This document shows, piece by piece, positions 6,831 through 13,107 of a stretch of 34,767 nt of DNA (positions are counted from its first letter, which is position 1; every line of letters starts with the position of its first letter). A model generated the notes under the pieces. That model was not told where the DNA came from. It was given only the letters and a program-made list of their open reading frames with translations, and did no database searches. The position numbers were made by a program, and so were the translations under genes. The DNA lies in IMG/VR virus record IMGVR_UViG_3300004180_000003, positions 1 to 34,767 of that record; one strand, given 5' to 3'. This DNA comes from a virus.

Positions 6831-7442
6831 ATGACTACTGTACCCACCGGCTACAGACCCAACGCCCAAGGGCACTTAATCCCCAACGAGTCCATCAAAC
6901 CATTGGATTTACTGCGTGACGACACCGTGCGCCGCATTGTTGACAATGCCCGAGACACTCAACACCAACTATTACGCTTTAAAACCAGCGCCATGGACGA
7001 CATTAACAGTTTTGTTGATATTGCCGCCGAGCAATACAGCACCAAGCTGGGCGGCAAGCGTGGCAACCTGACGCTGACCAGCTTTGATGGCCGCTACCGC
7101 ATCAACGTGCAAGTGTCTGATTTGCTGCGCTTTGATGAGCGCCTGCATATCGCCAAGCAACTCATTGATGAGTGCATCCATGAATGGACCACCGACAGCA
7201 ATGCCAACATCAAAGCCCTTATTGAGCACGCCTTTCAGACGGATAAAGAGGGCAACATCAACAAAGGCCGCGTGTTTGGCTTAATGCGCTTAAAAATCGA
7301 TGATGCCAAATGGATTAAAGCCATGGAAGCCTTAAAAGATAGCATCCAGATTGCCAGCAGCTCCGAGTACATGCGGGTTTATGAGCGTATTGGACAGACC
7401 GACCAATACAAACAAATTGCACTTGATATAGCGGGGATATAG
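6831..7442 (+). CDS. DUF3164 family protein
   Basis: A 203-residue protein of the DUF3164 family, common in Mu-like phages just before GemA. Visible marks are the N-terminal GYRPNAQGHLIPNESIKP, the middle LTLTSFDGRYRINVQVSD and the RVFGLMRLKIDDAKWIKAME segment before the C-terminal helix. AAAGGAT precedes the ATG. Biochemical role unknown. It is followed two bases later by gemA. Confidence 0.88.
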   Translation: MTTVPTGYRPNAQGHLIPNESIKPLDLLRDDTVRRIVDNARDTQHQLLRFKTSAMDDINSFVDIAAEQYSTKLGGKRGNLTLTSFDGRYRINVQVSDLLRFDERLHIAKQLIDECIHEWTTDSNANIKALIEHAFQTDKEGNINKGRVFGLMRLKIDDAKWIKAMEALKDSIQIASSSEYMRVYERIGQTDQYKQIALDIAGI

Positions 7443-7444
7443 CC

Positions 7445-7897
7445 ATGACACACCCAACCAACCGGCCAAAAGCCGCCCTGAGACGCAATGCCGCCATGGG
7501 CAAGATCCACATCGCCAAAAAGCAATTAGGTATGGATGACGACACCTATCGCGCTATGTTGCTCAGCATTGGCGGCGTTAAATCCAGCAAGGATTTATCA
7601 CCCGAGGGCATTGATAAAGTCGTTAAGCACCTGGCAAGCATTGGCGCCGCCTTTACCAAAGCCAACAACGCAGGTAGGGCCCCACGCAACTTAAACAGCG
7701 ACTCCAACCGTGCTGGGCTGCTGAAAAAGATTGAGGCGTTGCTGGCAGAGGCAGGCAGGCCCTGGACATACGCCGCCAGCATGGCTAAGCGCATGTACAA
7801 AAAAGACACCCTGGAGTTTTGCAGCGCTACCGAGCTGACCGGGATTATTGCCGGGCTGGTTAAAAATGCCCAGCGTGAGGGGAGGAGGACGCAATGA
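7445..7897 (+). CDS. gemA: GemA/Gp16 family regulator
   Basis: A 150-residue protein of the Mu Gp16/GemA family (DUF1018). Typical signature: KIHIAKKQLGMDDDTYRAML, then GGVKSSKDLSPEGI, and a C-terminal half around WTYAASMAKRMYKKD with a helical ending. In Mu, GemA modulates host gene expression and DNA supercoiling; the mechanism is not settled. Its stop overlaps the next start (ATGA). Confidence 0.9.
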   Translation: MTHPTNRPKAALRRNAAMGKIHIAKKQLGMDDDTYRAMLLSIGGVKSSKDLSPEGIDKVVKHLASIGAAFTKANNAGRAPRNLNSDSNRAGLLKKIEALLAEAGRPWTYAASMAKRMYKKDTLEFCSATELTGIIAGLVKNAQREGRRTQ

Positions 7898-8121
7898 ACC
7901 CACAAACAGAAGCGGCATTACAGGCCATTTTTACAACAAATTTGGTGGGGATAGAAAAAGAAAAACACATGCAAATGATAACAGCTGCGTGTTCGATAGC
8001 TATGGAACAGCTCCACGGTAGCGAAATGCTTGCTGGTTTTTTACAAGCCGCTATTAACAATGTTGGGAATAATGAAGACGTACCCAACCTTGAGGCAATT
8101 TATAGGGGGAGGACGCAATGA
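7894..8121 (+). CDS. Hypothetical early protein
   Basis: A 75-residue, mostly helical, mildly acidic protein (TEAALQAIFTTNLVGIEKEK). It starts in an ATGA overlap with gemA; the ribosome binding site (GGGGAGGAGG) lies in the gemA end. Its own end repeats nearly the same GGGGGAGGACGC sequence before the next ATG. No recognised domain. Confidence 0.65.
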   Translation: MNPQTEAALQAIFTTNLVGIEKEKHMQMITAACSIAMEQLHGSEMLAGFLQAAINNVGNNEDVPNLEAIYRGRTQ

Positions 8122-8282
8122 AATCAACCCTGATAATTAGCTCAATATTTTTTTCGATGAATTTGTTATGTGCCTACCTAACTGACGACCGTGGGTATTA
8201 TTTTTTAGCCGGTTATTTTGCGGCCACAACTATGATGTGCAGTTGGTATTTTGCAATGCGGGGGAAATATGCAACTCAATAG
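8118..8282 (+). CDS. 54-residue two-helix membrane protein
   Basis: ATG at 8118 follows GGGGGAGGACGCA and overlaps the previous stop. Residues 3-21 (STLIISSIFFSMNLLCAY) and 27-46 (YYFLAGYFAATTMMCSWYF) are hydrophobic, giving a predicted two-pass membrane protein with a short basic tail. It overlaps the next gene by 14 bases. Function unknown. Confidence 0.6.
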   Translation: MKSTLIISSIFFSMNLLCAYLTDDRGYYFLAGYFAATTMMCSWYFAMRGKYATQ

Positions 8283-8754
8283 ATGCCCAATTTGCCACAG
8301 CCGCATTAGTCTTGAAGCCATGGTGCAAGACGATGCTGGGCGCGAGCTGCTTAATCTGCTGGTAAAACTGGACAGCAGCCACGCCCGCGCCTTGGTAAGT
8401 TACTTAGGGCTGTTTAGATCCAGCACCCGTGATTTATCAAACGACAAAGCCATCCGCTTGGCAAATGACGTGCTTGAGCTATGCCAGCCCTATGATTTTA
8501 AAGTATCGGCATTGCTTAAAACCGTTGAAAGCCTGCAAGGCAAAGGCGGCAAGCCGTTGGCTAACCATAACTACCTAAAGCGGGTGCTTGAGGACACCAC
8601 CAACAAAAACAAGGCCGTAGGATGGGTAGAACGCAGTGAAACCCATGCGGTTAATAAAGATGGGTTTCGCGATGCTCTACCCATCCTACCGGCACGCAAC
8701 CTCAGCAAAACCGCCCAGGCACTGCAATCACTAGAGGATTTTGGCAATGAATGA
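8269..8754 (+). CDS. Zinc-finger-like early protein carrying an in-frame palindromic insert
   Basis: A 161-residue protein. Start at ATG 8269, five bases after GGGGGAA; a TTG at 8251 is rejected. N-terminal CPICHSR is a half zinc knuckle, followed by DDAGRELLNLLVKL and ALVSYLGLFRSSTRDLS, a pattern seen in Mu-like early proteins. Residues about 117-140 (AVGWVERSETHAVNKDGFRD) are encoded by an inserted palindromic repeat (8617-8689) that keeps the frame open. Role probably DNA-related; unproven. Confidence 0.72.
   Translation: MQLNRCPICHSRISLEAMVQDDAGRELLNLLVKLDSSHARALVSYLGLFRSSTRDLSNDKAIRLANDVLELCQPYDFKVSALLKTVESLQGKGGKPLANHNYLKRVLEDTTNKNKAVGWVERSETHAVNKDGFRDALPILPARNLSKTAQALQSLEDFGNE
8617..8689. 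repeat. Palindromic repeat element, copy 1, inside a coding gene
   Basis: A 73-bp interrupted palindrome with 30-base arms (8617-8646 and 8660-8689) that pair at 25 of 30 positions. The outer 14 bases of each arm are perfect (GTAGGATGGGTAGA). The left arm is identical to copy 2 at 9436. Read in frame it gives the familiar GWVERSETH peptide found in many aquatic proteobacterial genomes. Confidence 0.88.
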
Positions 8755-9139
8755 GCCAGTCAACCAACCATTACCACCGGTTAACTGGCTTAAACAGTGT
8801 GTATCCGTGGGTATCGGTGCCTTGGTCGTGCTGCATTTAGACGGCGCACCACCGGCTGAAACCGTGCGCAGTACGGCATCCATGTGGTATCGCATTATCA
8901 AAGGTTGGCCGATCCTTTGGGACGAAGCCCTGGACAGAGGCCGCTTAACCCAAGCCTTTATTGCCCTGGCCAGTCAGTCAACACGCTGGCCAGCACCCCA
9001 CCAACTGCGACCGCTATTACCGTCGCGCATCTATCCACAACAGGCATTACCGCCACCCGAATACCCGGAGGAAAAAGCCAAAGCCAACCGGCAGAAAATA
9101 AGAGACTTATTAAAAACCGCTTACCGAAAAATCAACTAA
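8747..9139 (+). CDS. Conserved Mu-like early protein of unknown function
   Basis: A 130-residue protein (ATG 8747, overlapping the previous stop; TTG 8741 rejected). The order LPPVNWL, GALVVLHLDGAPPAETV, then WDEALDRGRLTQAFIALA and STRWPAPHQLRPLLP is typical of a hypothetical family found before the HU or SSB genes in transposable phages. The C-terminus is a basic helix (EKAKANRQKIRDLLKTAYRK). A replication-accessory role is a guess. Confidence 0.7.
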   Translation: MNEPVNQPLPPVNWLKQCVSVGIGALVVLHLDGAPPAETVRSTASMWYRIIKGWPILWDEALDRGRLTQAFIALASQSTRWPAPHQLRPLLPSRIYPQQALPPPEYPEEKAKANRQKIRDLLKTAYRKIN

Positions 9140-9156
9140 CCCAACCGGAGAACAAC

Positions 9157-9429
9157 ATGAACCACAAAGAACTGATCGAGCAATTATCAACCGATATCGC
9201 TACCAACAAAGCGACCATTGAGCGCGTTTTAAAAGGCCTTGCAGACGTTGCCGGCAACCAATTAAAAACTAACGGCAGCTTTGTTTTGCACGGCATCGGC
9301 TCTATCGTCACCGTTGACGCCGCCGCCCGTGAAGGCCGCAACCCTGCCACCGGCGAAGTCATCCACATCCCAGCCAAAAAGCGCATTAAGCTGAAGGCGT
9401 GTAAGGCATTAAAAGACGCCGTAGCATAA
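9157..9429 (+). CDS. HU/IHF-family DNA-bending protein
   Basis: A 90-residue protein of the HU/IHF fold: N-terminal two-helix dimer region (KELIEQLSTDIATNKATIER), the beta arm with GRNPATGEVIHIPAKKRIKL and a C-terminal helix (ACKALKDAV). The conserved RNPATGE...IPA turn that inserts between bases is intact. Starts at ATG 9157 after CCGGAG. HU is required for Mu transpososome assembly, so a phage-encoded copy next to replication genes makes sense. Confidence 0.92.
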   Translation: MNHKELIEQLSTDIATNKATIERVLKGLADVAGNQLKTNGSFVLHGIGSIVTVDAAAREGRNPATGEVIHIPAKKRIKLKACKALKDAVA

Positions 9430-9435
9430 CCATTG

Positions 9436-9504
9436 GTAGGATGGGTAGAACGCAGTGAAACCCATGCGGAAATGATGGGTTTCGCGATGCTCTACCCATC
9501 CTAC
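9436..9504. repeat. Palindromic repeat element, copy 2, intergenic
   Basis: A 69-bp copy between the HU-like and SSB-like genes. Arms at 9436-9465 and 9475-9504 are the same as those of copy 1; only the loop differs. It forms a long hairpin and may act as transcript end or processing site. Confidence 0.88.
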
Positions 9505-9535
9505 ACTTTACCAACCACCAACCACCTAAAACATC

Positions 9536-9835
9536 ATGGCCAAAAAATACGACTTAGCCGTTAAAACCGGCACCTACAAAGCGCAAGACGGCACCGATAA
9601 AGGCCGCTACGAAACCTTGGGCGAGATCCACCCAGGCCGAGACGGTGGCTACTTCGCCCGCATTAACGCCTTTCGGATGCTGGGCTTAGCAATGGCCGCC
9701 GTGGCCAGGGGCGATGATTCCGTGTTGGTGTCGTTGTTTACCCCTACCGGTACCAAATCCCTAGCAGCACCAGGGCCTGCACCAAGAGCACCAGAGCCAG
9801 AATTACCGCCATATGATGATGACATCCCGTTTTAG
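9536..9835 (+). CDS. Putative ssDNA-binding-like protein with SSB-type acidic tip
   Basis: A 99-residue protein. The N-terminal 65 residues (KYDLAVKTGTYKAQDGTDKG, then GEIHPGRDGGYFARINAF) suggest a small beta-barrel. Residues 78-90 are a Pro/Ala-rich linker, and the last nine residues end in YDDDDIPF-like acidity (PPYDDDIPF). Bacterial SSB ends in DDDIPF, the peptide that docks ExoI, PriA, RecQ and other repair proteins. It may bind ssDNA at transposition forks or recruit host replication proteins; the ssDNA part is inferred. Confidence 0.72.
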   Translation: MAKKYDLAVKTGTYKAQDGTDKGRYETLGEIHPGRDGGYFARINAFRMLGLAMAAVARGDDSVLVSLFTPTGTKSLAAPGPAPRAPEPELPPYDDDIPF

Positions 9836-9847
9836 AGGTTAGACAGC

Positions 9848-9870
9848 GTGGGCAGGGATTATCTGCCCAC
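9848..9870 (+). terminator. Hairpin after the early operon
   Basis: GTGGGCAG (9848-9855) and CTGCCCAC (9863-9870) form an 8-bp perfect stem with a 7-base loop. There is no T run, so it may be a Rho-assisted end or a 3' stabiliser rather than an intrinsic terminator. Confidence 0.5.
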
Positions 9871-9919
9871 CATTAACCTGCTATATTCAAACGCTTAACC
9901 AATAACACCAGATGGATTT

Positions 9920-10591
9920 ATGAAAAAGATAACGATTTTATTAGCGGGATTGGCTTTAACAGGCTGTGCAAACCTTAAGTATCCTGGTTGGGAGCAAGTA
10001 AAAGTCACGGACTCGGTCTACAAACAACCTTGTCGATTTGTCATTGAAGAATATTGTCTTGAAGAGGGGAGTGCAGCTTGCTTAGACTGGTATAAAAAAC
10101 GAGTGATTAAAAACGATGCGAATACTTTAATTACCCCAAAAAATGGAACTGGCCAATATTTTTATTGTTCCGCAGGCTTACCTCCATTTATCGCAAAGCC
10201 AAAATCTATATATCTCGTAAAACCAAGCGAATTTAAACCGGCTGCAACCAAGATAGACTATGCGCAAGCAACGGCAGAATGTACTTATGAATCACATAAA
10301 GCCACTGTTGATACTAGCGGACCACAACCTGTTAGGGCATATACTCCAACGTTAAGTTACAGCTACAATTCAGCACAGCTAAGTGCTATAAGTCAGGATA
10401 GTACCAATCAACTCCATCATGAAATAATGCTAAGCCAAGAAGAATCAAAGCTTTTTAGCGAATGCCTGACAGCGAAAGGATTTGTTATTAGCCATACCAA
10501 TGATGCACAGTCAATGGATGCGCACCTTAAAAACTGTCCAGAATTGGAAAGCCACAACCAGCCCTGCTTTATTCCTAATTCGCCCCAATAA
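9920..10591 (+). CDS. Lipoprotein, probable accessory (moron) gene
   Basis: A 223-residue protein with a lipoprotein signal: KK start, hydrophobic ILLAGLALTG and Cys at residue 16 (LTGC). The rest has several cysteines (CRFVIEEYCLEEGSAACLDW) that could form disulfides in the periplasm. It is more AT-rich than its neighbours and sits between two hairpins, outside the coupled early string, suggesting later acquisition. Such lipoproteins in prophages often change the host surface or block superinfection; no specific function is claimed. Confidence 0.75.
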   Translation: MKKITILLAGLALTGCANLKYPGWEQVKVTDSVYKQPCRFVIEEYCLEEGSAACLDWYKKRVIKNDANTLITPKNGTGQYFYCSAGLPPFIAKPKSIYLVKPSEFKPAATKIDYAQATAECTYESHKATVDTSGPQPVRAYTPTLSYSYNSAQLSAISQDSTNQLHHEIMLSQEESKLFSECLTAKGFVISHTNDAQSMDAHLKNCPELESHNQPCFIPNSPQ

Positions 10592-10602
10592 AGGCCAAAG
10601 CC

Positions 10603-10630
10603 AAGCAGCCATCAACATTGGCGGCTGTTT
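10603..10630 (+). terminator. Weak terminator-like hairpin after the lipoprotein gene
   Basis: AAGCAGCC (10603-10610) pairs with GGCTGTTT (10623-10630) with one G-T pair; loop of 12 bases, followed by GTCTTT. Modest stability. Confidence 0.4.
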
Positions 10631-10740
10631 GTCTTTACCCTTTGAAATGTTTGACAAAAGAAAAACCGAGGGCTAAGCTAATCGGGCGTTGGCAAAATAC
10701 AACGCTCGGGCTTGACATCTCGGTACTTCACGGCACATCG

Positions 10741-10760
10741 CCGCATCATGCGGTTTTTTT
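10741..10760 (+). terminator. Rho-independent terminator upstream of C4 RNA
   Basis: CCGCA-TCA-TGCGG (10741-10753) followed immediately by seven T (10754-10760). It should insulate the C4 RNA and antirepressor segment from upstream transcription. Confidence 0.78.
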
Positions 10761-10793
10761 ATGTGCATTGCTTCAGCTCTTCATTATGTCGGG

Positions 10794-10850
10794 CTGGGCA
10801 GGCCGCCGCAAGGCGGGCCGGTCGTGAGTCCGGTATGTCAACCTGCTCAG
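10794..10850 (+). ncRNA. c4: C4-type antisense RNA
   Basis: Predicted three-way junction. Closing stem CTGGGCAGG (10794-10802) with CCTGCTCAG (10842-10850), one G-U; hairpin 2 CCGCC-GCAA-GGCGG (10803-10816), a GNRA loop; hairpin 3 CCGG (10818-10821) and CCGG (10830-10833) with an 8-base loop. The loop contains CGTGAGT (10823-10829), exactly complementary to ACTCACG (10893-10899) at the antirepressor ribosome binding site. Shape and place match the C4 RNA of P1/P7, which silences ant by pairing. No clear promoter was found; a weak one (TTATGT, CATTAT) may lie at 10759-10787. Confidence 0.82.
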
Positions 10851-10851
10851 T

Positions 10852-10902
10852 CCGGCGCCATGTGTGACATTGTGACGCCGGGTATTTAACTTACTCACGG
10901 AG
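10852..10902 (+). promoter_or_regulatory. Antirepressor leader with C4 target sites and short reading frame
   Basis: CCGGCG (10852-10857) and CGCCGG (10876-10881) can form a hairpin whose loop has TGACAT (10865-10870), complementary to ATGTCA in C4 (10835-10840). The second target ACTCACG (10893-10899) overlaps the GGAG ribosome binding site (10899-10902). A nine-codon frame (10860-10889) is translatable across the hairpin and ends 20 bases before the antirepressor ATG. Confidence 0.65.
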
Positions 10903-10909
10903 CAATACA

Positions 10910-11473
10910 ATGAAAACTCAAGTCCAAACTTTCCAATTCCATTCTCATTCACTGCGTGTCATCGTTAACGATAATGGTGAACCTTGGTTTATCGCCAAAG
11001 ATGTAGCCGACCATCTTGGTTTTAGTGATACACAAGCAATGACTCGCAAGCTCGAAGAGGATGATGTTAAAAAAGCAAACCTATTTGAAATCGGTTTGCA
11101 TAACAATCAAACGCTTATAAGTGAATCTGGCTTATATTTATCGGTATTATCAAGCCGAAAACCAGAAACAAAAGCATTCAAAAAATGGGTGACTGCCGAA
11201 GTCCTGCCATCTTTACGCAAAACCGGCAGCTACGGCATCCCCAAAGAAGCCGCCGCGACTATCCAAGCCTTACAAACCGAACTGCTCAAAGCCCGTCCAC
11301 GCTTAAACGACACCTTAAAGCTCAGGCAGGCTGGGTTTTCCAAGGCCAGAACAGCGAAAATGCTGGGCTTTGGTGAAACCACCATCGATAAAGAAGTTAG
11401 CATCCTAAAAGCCTGTGGCTATCCAGTCGCTACCCCCGGCACACAGGTCGATTTGTTTGGCGGTGAGTTATGA
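10910..11473 (+). CDS. Bro-N domain antirepressor
   Basis: A 187-residue protein. Residues about 5-105 are a Bro-N domain: WFIAKDVADHLGFSDTQAM, LISESGLYLSVLSSRKPETK, AFKKWVTAEVLPSLRKTGSY. Residues 136-172 form a resolvase-like helix-turn-helix (LRQAGFSKARTAKMLGFGET). It is the type of protein that lifts repression in P1 and P22-like phages, and it has the matching C4 antisense RNA immediately upstream. Its likely target is the repressor at 495-1067, by inference. Its ATG follows GGAG by seven bases. Confidence 0.88.
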   Translation: MKTQVQTFQFHSHSLRVIVNDNGEPWFIAKDVADHLGFSDTQAMTRKLEEDDVKKANLFEIGLHNNQTLISESGLYLSVLSSRKPETKAFKKWVTAEVLPSLRKTGSYGIPKEAAATIQALQTELLKARPRLNDTLKLRQAGFSKARTAKMLGFGETTIDKEVSILKACGYPVATPGTQVDLFGGEL

Positions 11474-11778
11474 GTAATGTGATTGCCTTCCCCGCGCCTA
11501 AAGAAAAGGATGTTTATGTCGCGCCTGAAGTTGCCGTTATGTACATATTTACCATGGCATTTGGTGGCAACGATAAAGCTAAGCAATGGGCAGAATATGG
11601 ATTGGAAGTCGCCAAAGAGCGTGGATTCGCTTTAAGCGATATGCTCATTAGATATGCCACAAACCCTGAAACGGAGGCGAATGGCGTGCGTGCATTGAAA
11701 AGCTTTGTTGAATATCTGCCTGCTGAAGAGTTTTTCACTATTAATGGGTTAGAGGTTGTTAAAGGCGGTGCCGCATGA
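11470..11778 (+). CDS. Hypothetical protein in antirepressor operon
   Basis: A 102-residue protein (start overlaps the antirepressor stop as ATGA). Mostly helical: APEVAVMYIFTMAFGGNDKA, then KQWAEYGLEVAKERG and NGVRALKSFVEYLPAEEFF. No known domain recognised. Cotranslation with the antirepressor suggests a linked role in the lysis-lysogeny switch or simply early expression. Confidence 0.68.
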   Translation: MSNVIAFPAPKEKDVYVAPEVAVMYIFTMAFGGNDKAKQWAEYGLEVAKERGFALSDMLIRYATNPETEANGVRALKSFVEYLPAEEFFTINGLEVVKGGAA

Positions 11779-11993
11779 GCCCAACCCTAGACGCCCTTGA
11801 TCGCATCGACAACATTACCGTGTGTTTAGAGGCGGTCAGCGATTTACTGCTACCAGAAACCGACCTGCATGCCGTTAACCGCGATAAACAAGCCGTGCTG
11901 TTAGCGTTTTTAGTAGCCGAACTACAAGCCGCCCGCCAGCAACTAAGCCACGCCAACCGGCCCGATAACCCCGTTATTGCTATGCATCAATAA
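11775..11993 (+). CDS. Hypothetical small helical protein
   Basis: A 72-residue protein rich in Leu, Ala and Asp (LDALDRIDNITVCLEAVSDL and VLLAFLVAELQAARQQL), predicted as two amphipathic helices. Starts by ATGA overlap; last gene of this operon, directly followed by a strong terminator. Function unknown. Confidence 0.66.
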   Translation: MSPTLDALDRIDNITVCLEAVSDLLLPETDLHAVNRDKQAVLLAFLVAELQAARQQLSHANRPDNPVIAMHQ

Positions 11994-12001
11994 CAGCCAC
12001 C

Positions 12002-12031
12002 TAAGCCCGCTTAACGCGGGCTTATTTGTTT
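12002..12031 (+). terminator. Strong Rho-independent terminator closing the early region
   Basis: TAAGCCCGC (12002-12010) with GCGGGCTTA (12016-12024), loop TTAAC, followed by TTTGTTT. It separates the antirepressor operon from the Mor gene. Confidence 0.85.
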
Positions 12032-12035
12032 ACGC

Positions 12036-12065
12036 TTGAAACTGTGCATAATGATTTGGTTTAAA
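12036..12065 (+). promoter_or_regulatory. Candidate promoter for mor
   Basis: TTGAAA (12036-12041), an 18-bp spacer and TTTAAA (12060-12065), between the strong terminator and the mor start at 12083. A promoter is required here because of the terminator; these boxes are the best match but imperfect. Confidence 0.45.
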
Positions 12066-12082
12066 TTTTTCGGGCCGCCATC

Positions 12083-12484
12083 ATGCCAGTACTGCCACTT
12101 TTTGATTTACCAACTGCGCTCATCCCTGAGCGCTTGCAGGAGATCGCCGGGTATTGCGGCGAGCAAACCGCGCTGGTATTGCTGCTTAATTTCCCCGGCG
12201 TGCATGTGCGCATCCCTAAAAAAGCCCACCCCACCCATAAACTTGCTGAGCTGTTAGGGATGCCCGCCTTTTTAAAAATGGTGGAGATTTTTCCAGATGA
12301 AGTGCTGCAAATCCCCCGCGCGGCCAAAGCCATTAGGGCGTTGCGCAATCAACAAATTCTGCGTGATTTTGCGGTCGGGCACTCCCAAGCCCGAATAGCG
12401 CTTAATTACGGCATGACTGAGCGCCAGGTAAACACCATTTGCAACACCGTCCGCATTGATAGCCAGCTGGATTTGTTTGCCTAA
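12083..12484 (+). CDS. mor: Mor/C-type late-gene activator
   Basis: A 133-residue protein of the Mor transcription activator family. Visible features are the N-terminal dimer region (IPERLQEIAGYCGEQTALVL), the strand GVHVRIPK and a C-terminal helix-turn-helix in residues 95-128 (DFAVGHSQARIALNYGMTER, then QVNTIC). Mor and C of Mu bind a dyad upstream of promoters lacking a good -35 box and recruit RNA polymerase. Only one such gene is seen, so it probably does the work of both Mor and C for lysis, head and tail genes. Preceded by a strong terminator. Confidence 0.88.
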   Translation: MPVLPLFDLPTALIPERLQEIAGYCGEQTALVLLLNFPGVHVRIPKKAHPTHKLAELLGMPAFLKMVEIFPDEVLQIPRAAKAIRALRNQQILRDFAVGHSQARIALNYGMTERQVNTICNTVRIDSQLDLFA

Positions 12485-12555
12485 ACACGCCACCACGCCA
12501 CGCTTGCGAAGCACCAGCTAACCAAACCAACCGCCACGCCGCGTAACATTGCGGC

Positions 12556-13107
12556 ATGACAAAAAACACCCCACATACATTAAGCCCTGCCGGGTTAACC
12601 CTGATTAAAGACAGCGAAAAACTGTGTTTGCAGGCGTACCTGTGCCCAGCTAATAAAGTCACTATCGGCTATGGCCATGTGATTATGCCCAACTTGGATG
12701 CCGGGCTGTTTAACATGGATAAACAGGCGCTAGCGCCCACCATTGCTGATTGCCAGTTGCGCAGAGCCATTACCCCGTTTGCTAAACAATGGCTAAAAAT
12801 CACTATTGAGCAAGCCGAATTACTGCTGGCTAAAGACACCAGACAAAGCCAGTTGTTTATTGCCTCCGTTACCCATGTTGACCTTACTCAGGGCCAGTTT
12901 GATGCCTTGTGCAGCCTGGTATTTAACATCGGCCAGGGCAATTATGCACAATCAACCATCCGTAAACTGGTTAATGCCGGGGACTTTAGCAGTGCTGCTG
13001 CTGAGTTTGACCGCTGGATTTACACCACTAAAAACGGCAAAAAAGAGCCGCAACCCGGATTAATCACCCGCCGCGCTAAAGAGCGCGCCTTGTTTGAGGG
13101 TTTATGA
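12556..13107 (+). CDS. Endolysin, GH24-type lysozyme
   Basis: A 183-residue muramidase-like protein. The catalytic signature is E21, C30, T36 in SEKLCLQAYLCPANKVTIGY, the E-8-C-5-T variant of the T4/P22 lysozyme triad, followed by the usual GYGH. Later marks are LTQGQFDALCSLVFNIG and the C-terminal GLITRRAKERALFEG. No signal peptide, so release depends on the holin at 13573. No good ribosome binding site or -35/-10 pair lies in the 72 bases upstream, fitting activator-dependent late transcription; a small GCCGC/GCGGC hairpin (12538-12555) lies just before the ATG. Confidence 0.92.
   Translation: MTKNTPHTLSPAGLTLIKDSEKLCLQAYLCPANKVTIGYGHVIMPNLDAGLFNMDKQALAPTIADCQLRRAITPFAKQWLKITIEQAELLLAKDTRQSQLFIASVTHVDLTQGQFDALCSLVFNIGQGNYAQSTIRKLVNAGDFSSAAAEFDRWIYTTKNGKKEPQPGLITRRAKERALFEGL

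Noticed and set aside
10618-10827. 69-codon ORF across the terminator and C4 RNA
   Set aside because: It runs through a strong terminator and its end (GWAGRRKAGRS) is the usual spurious translation of a C4 RNA hairpin; the RNA structure explains the sequence better.
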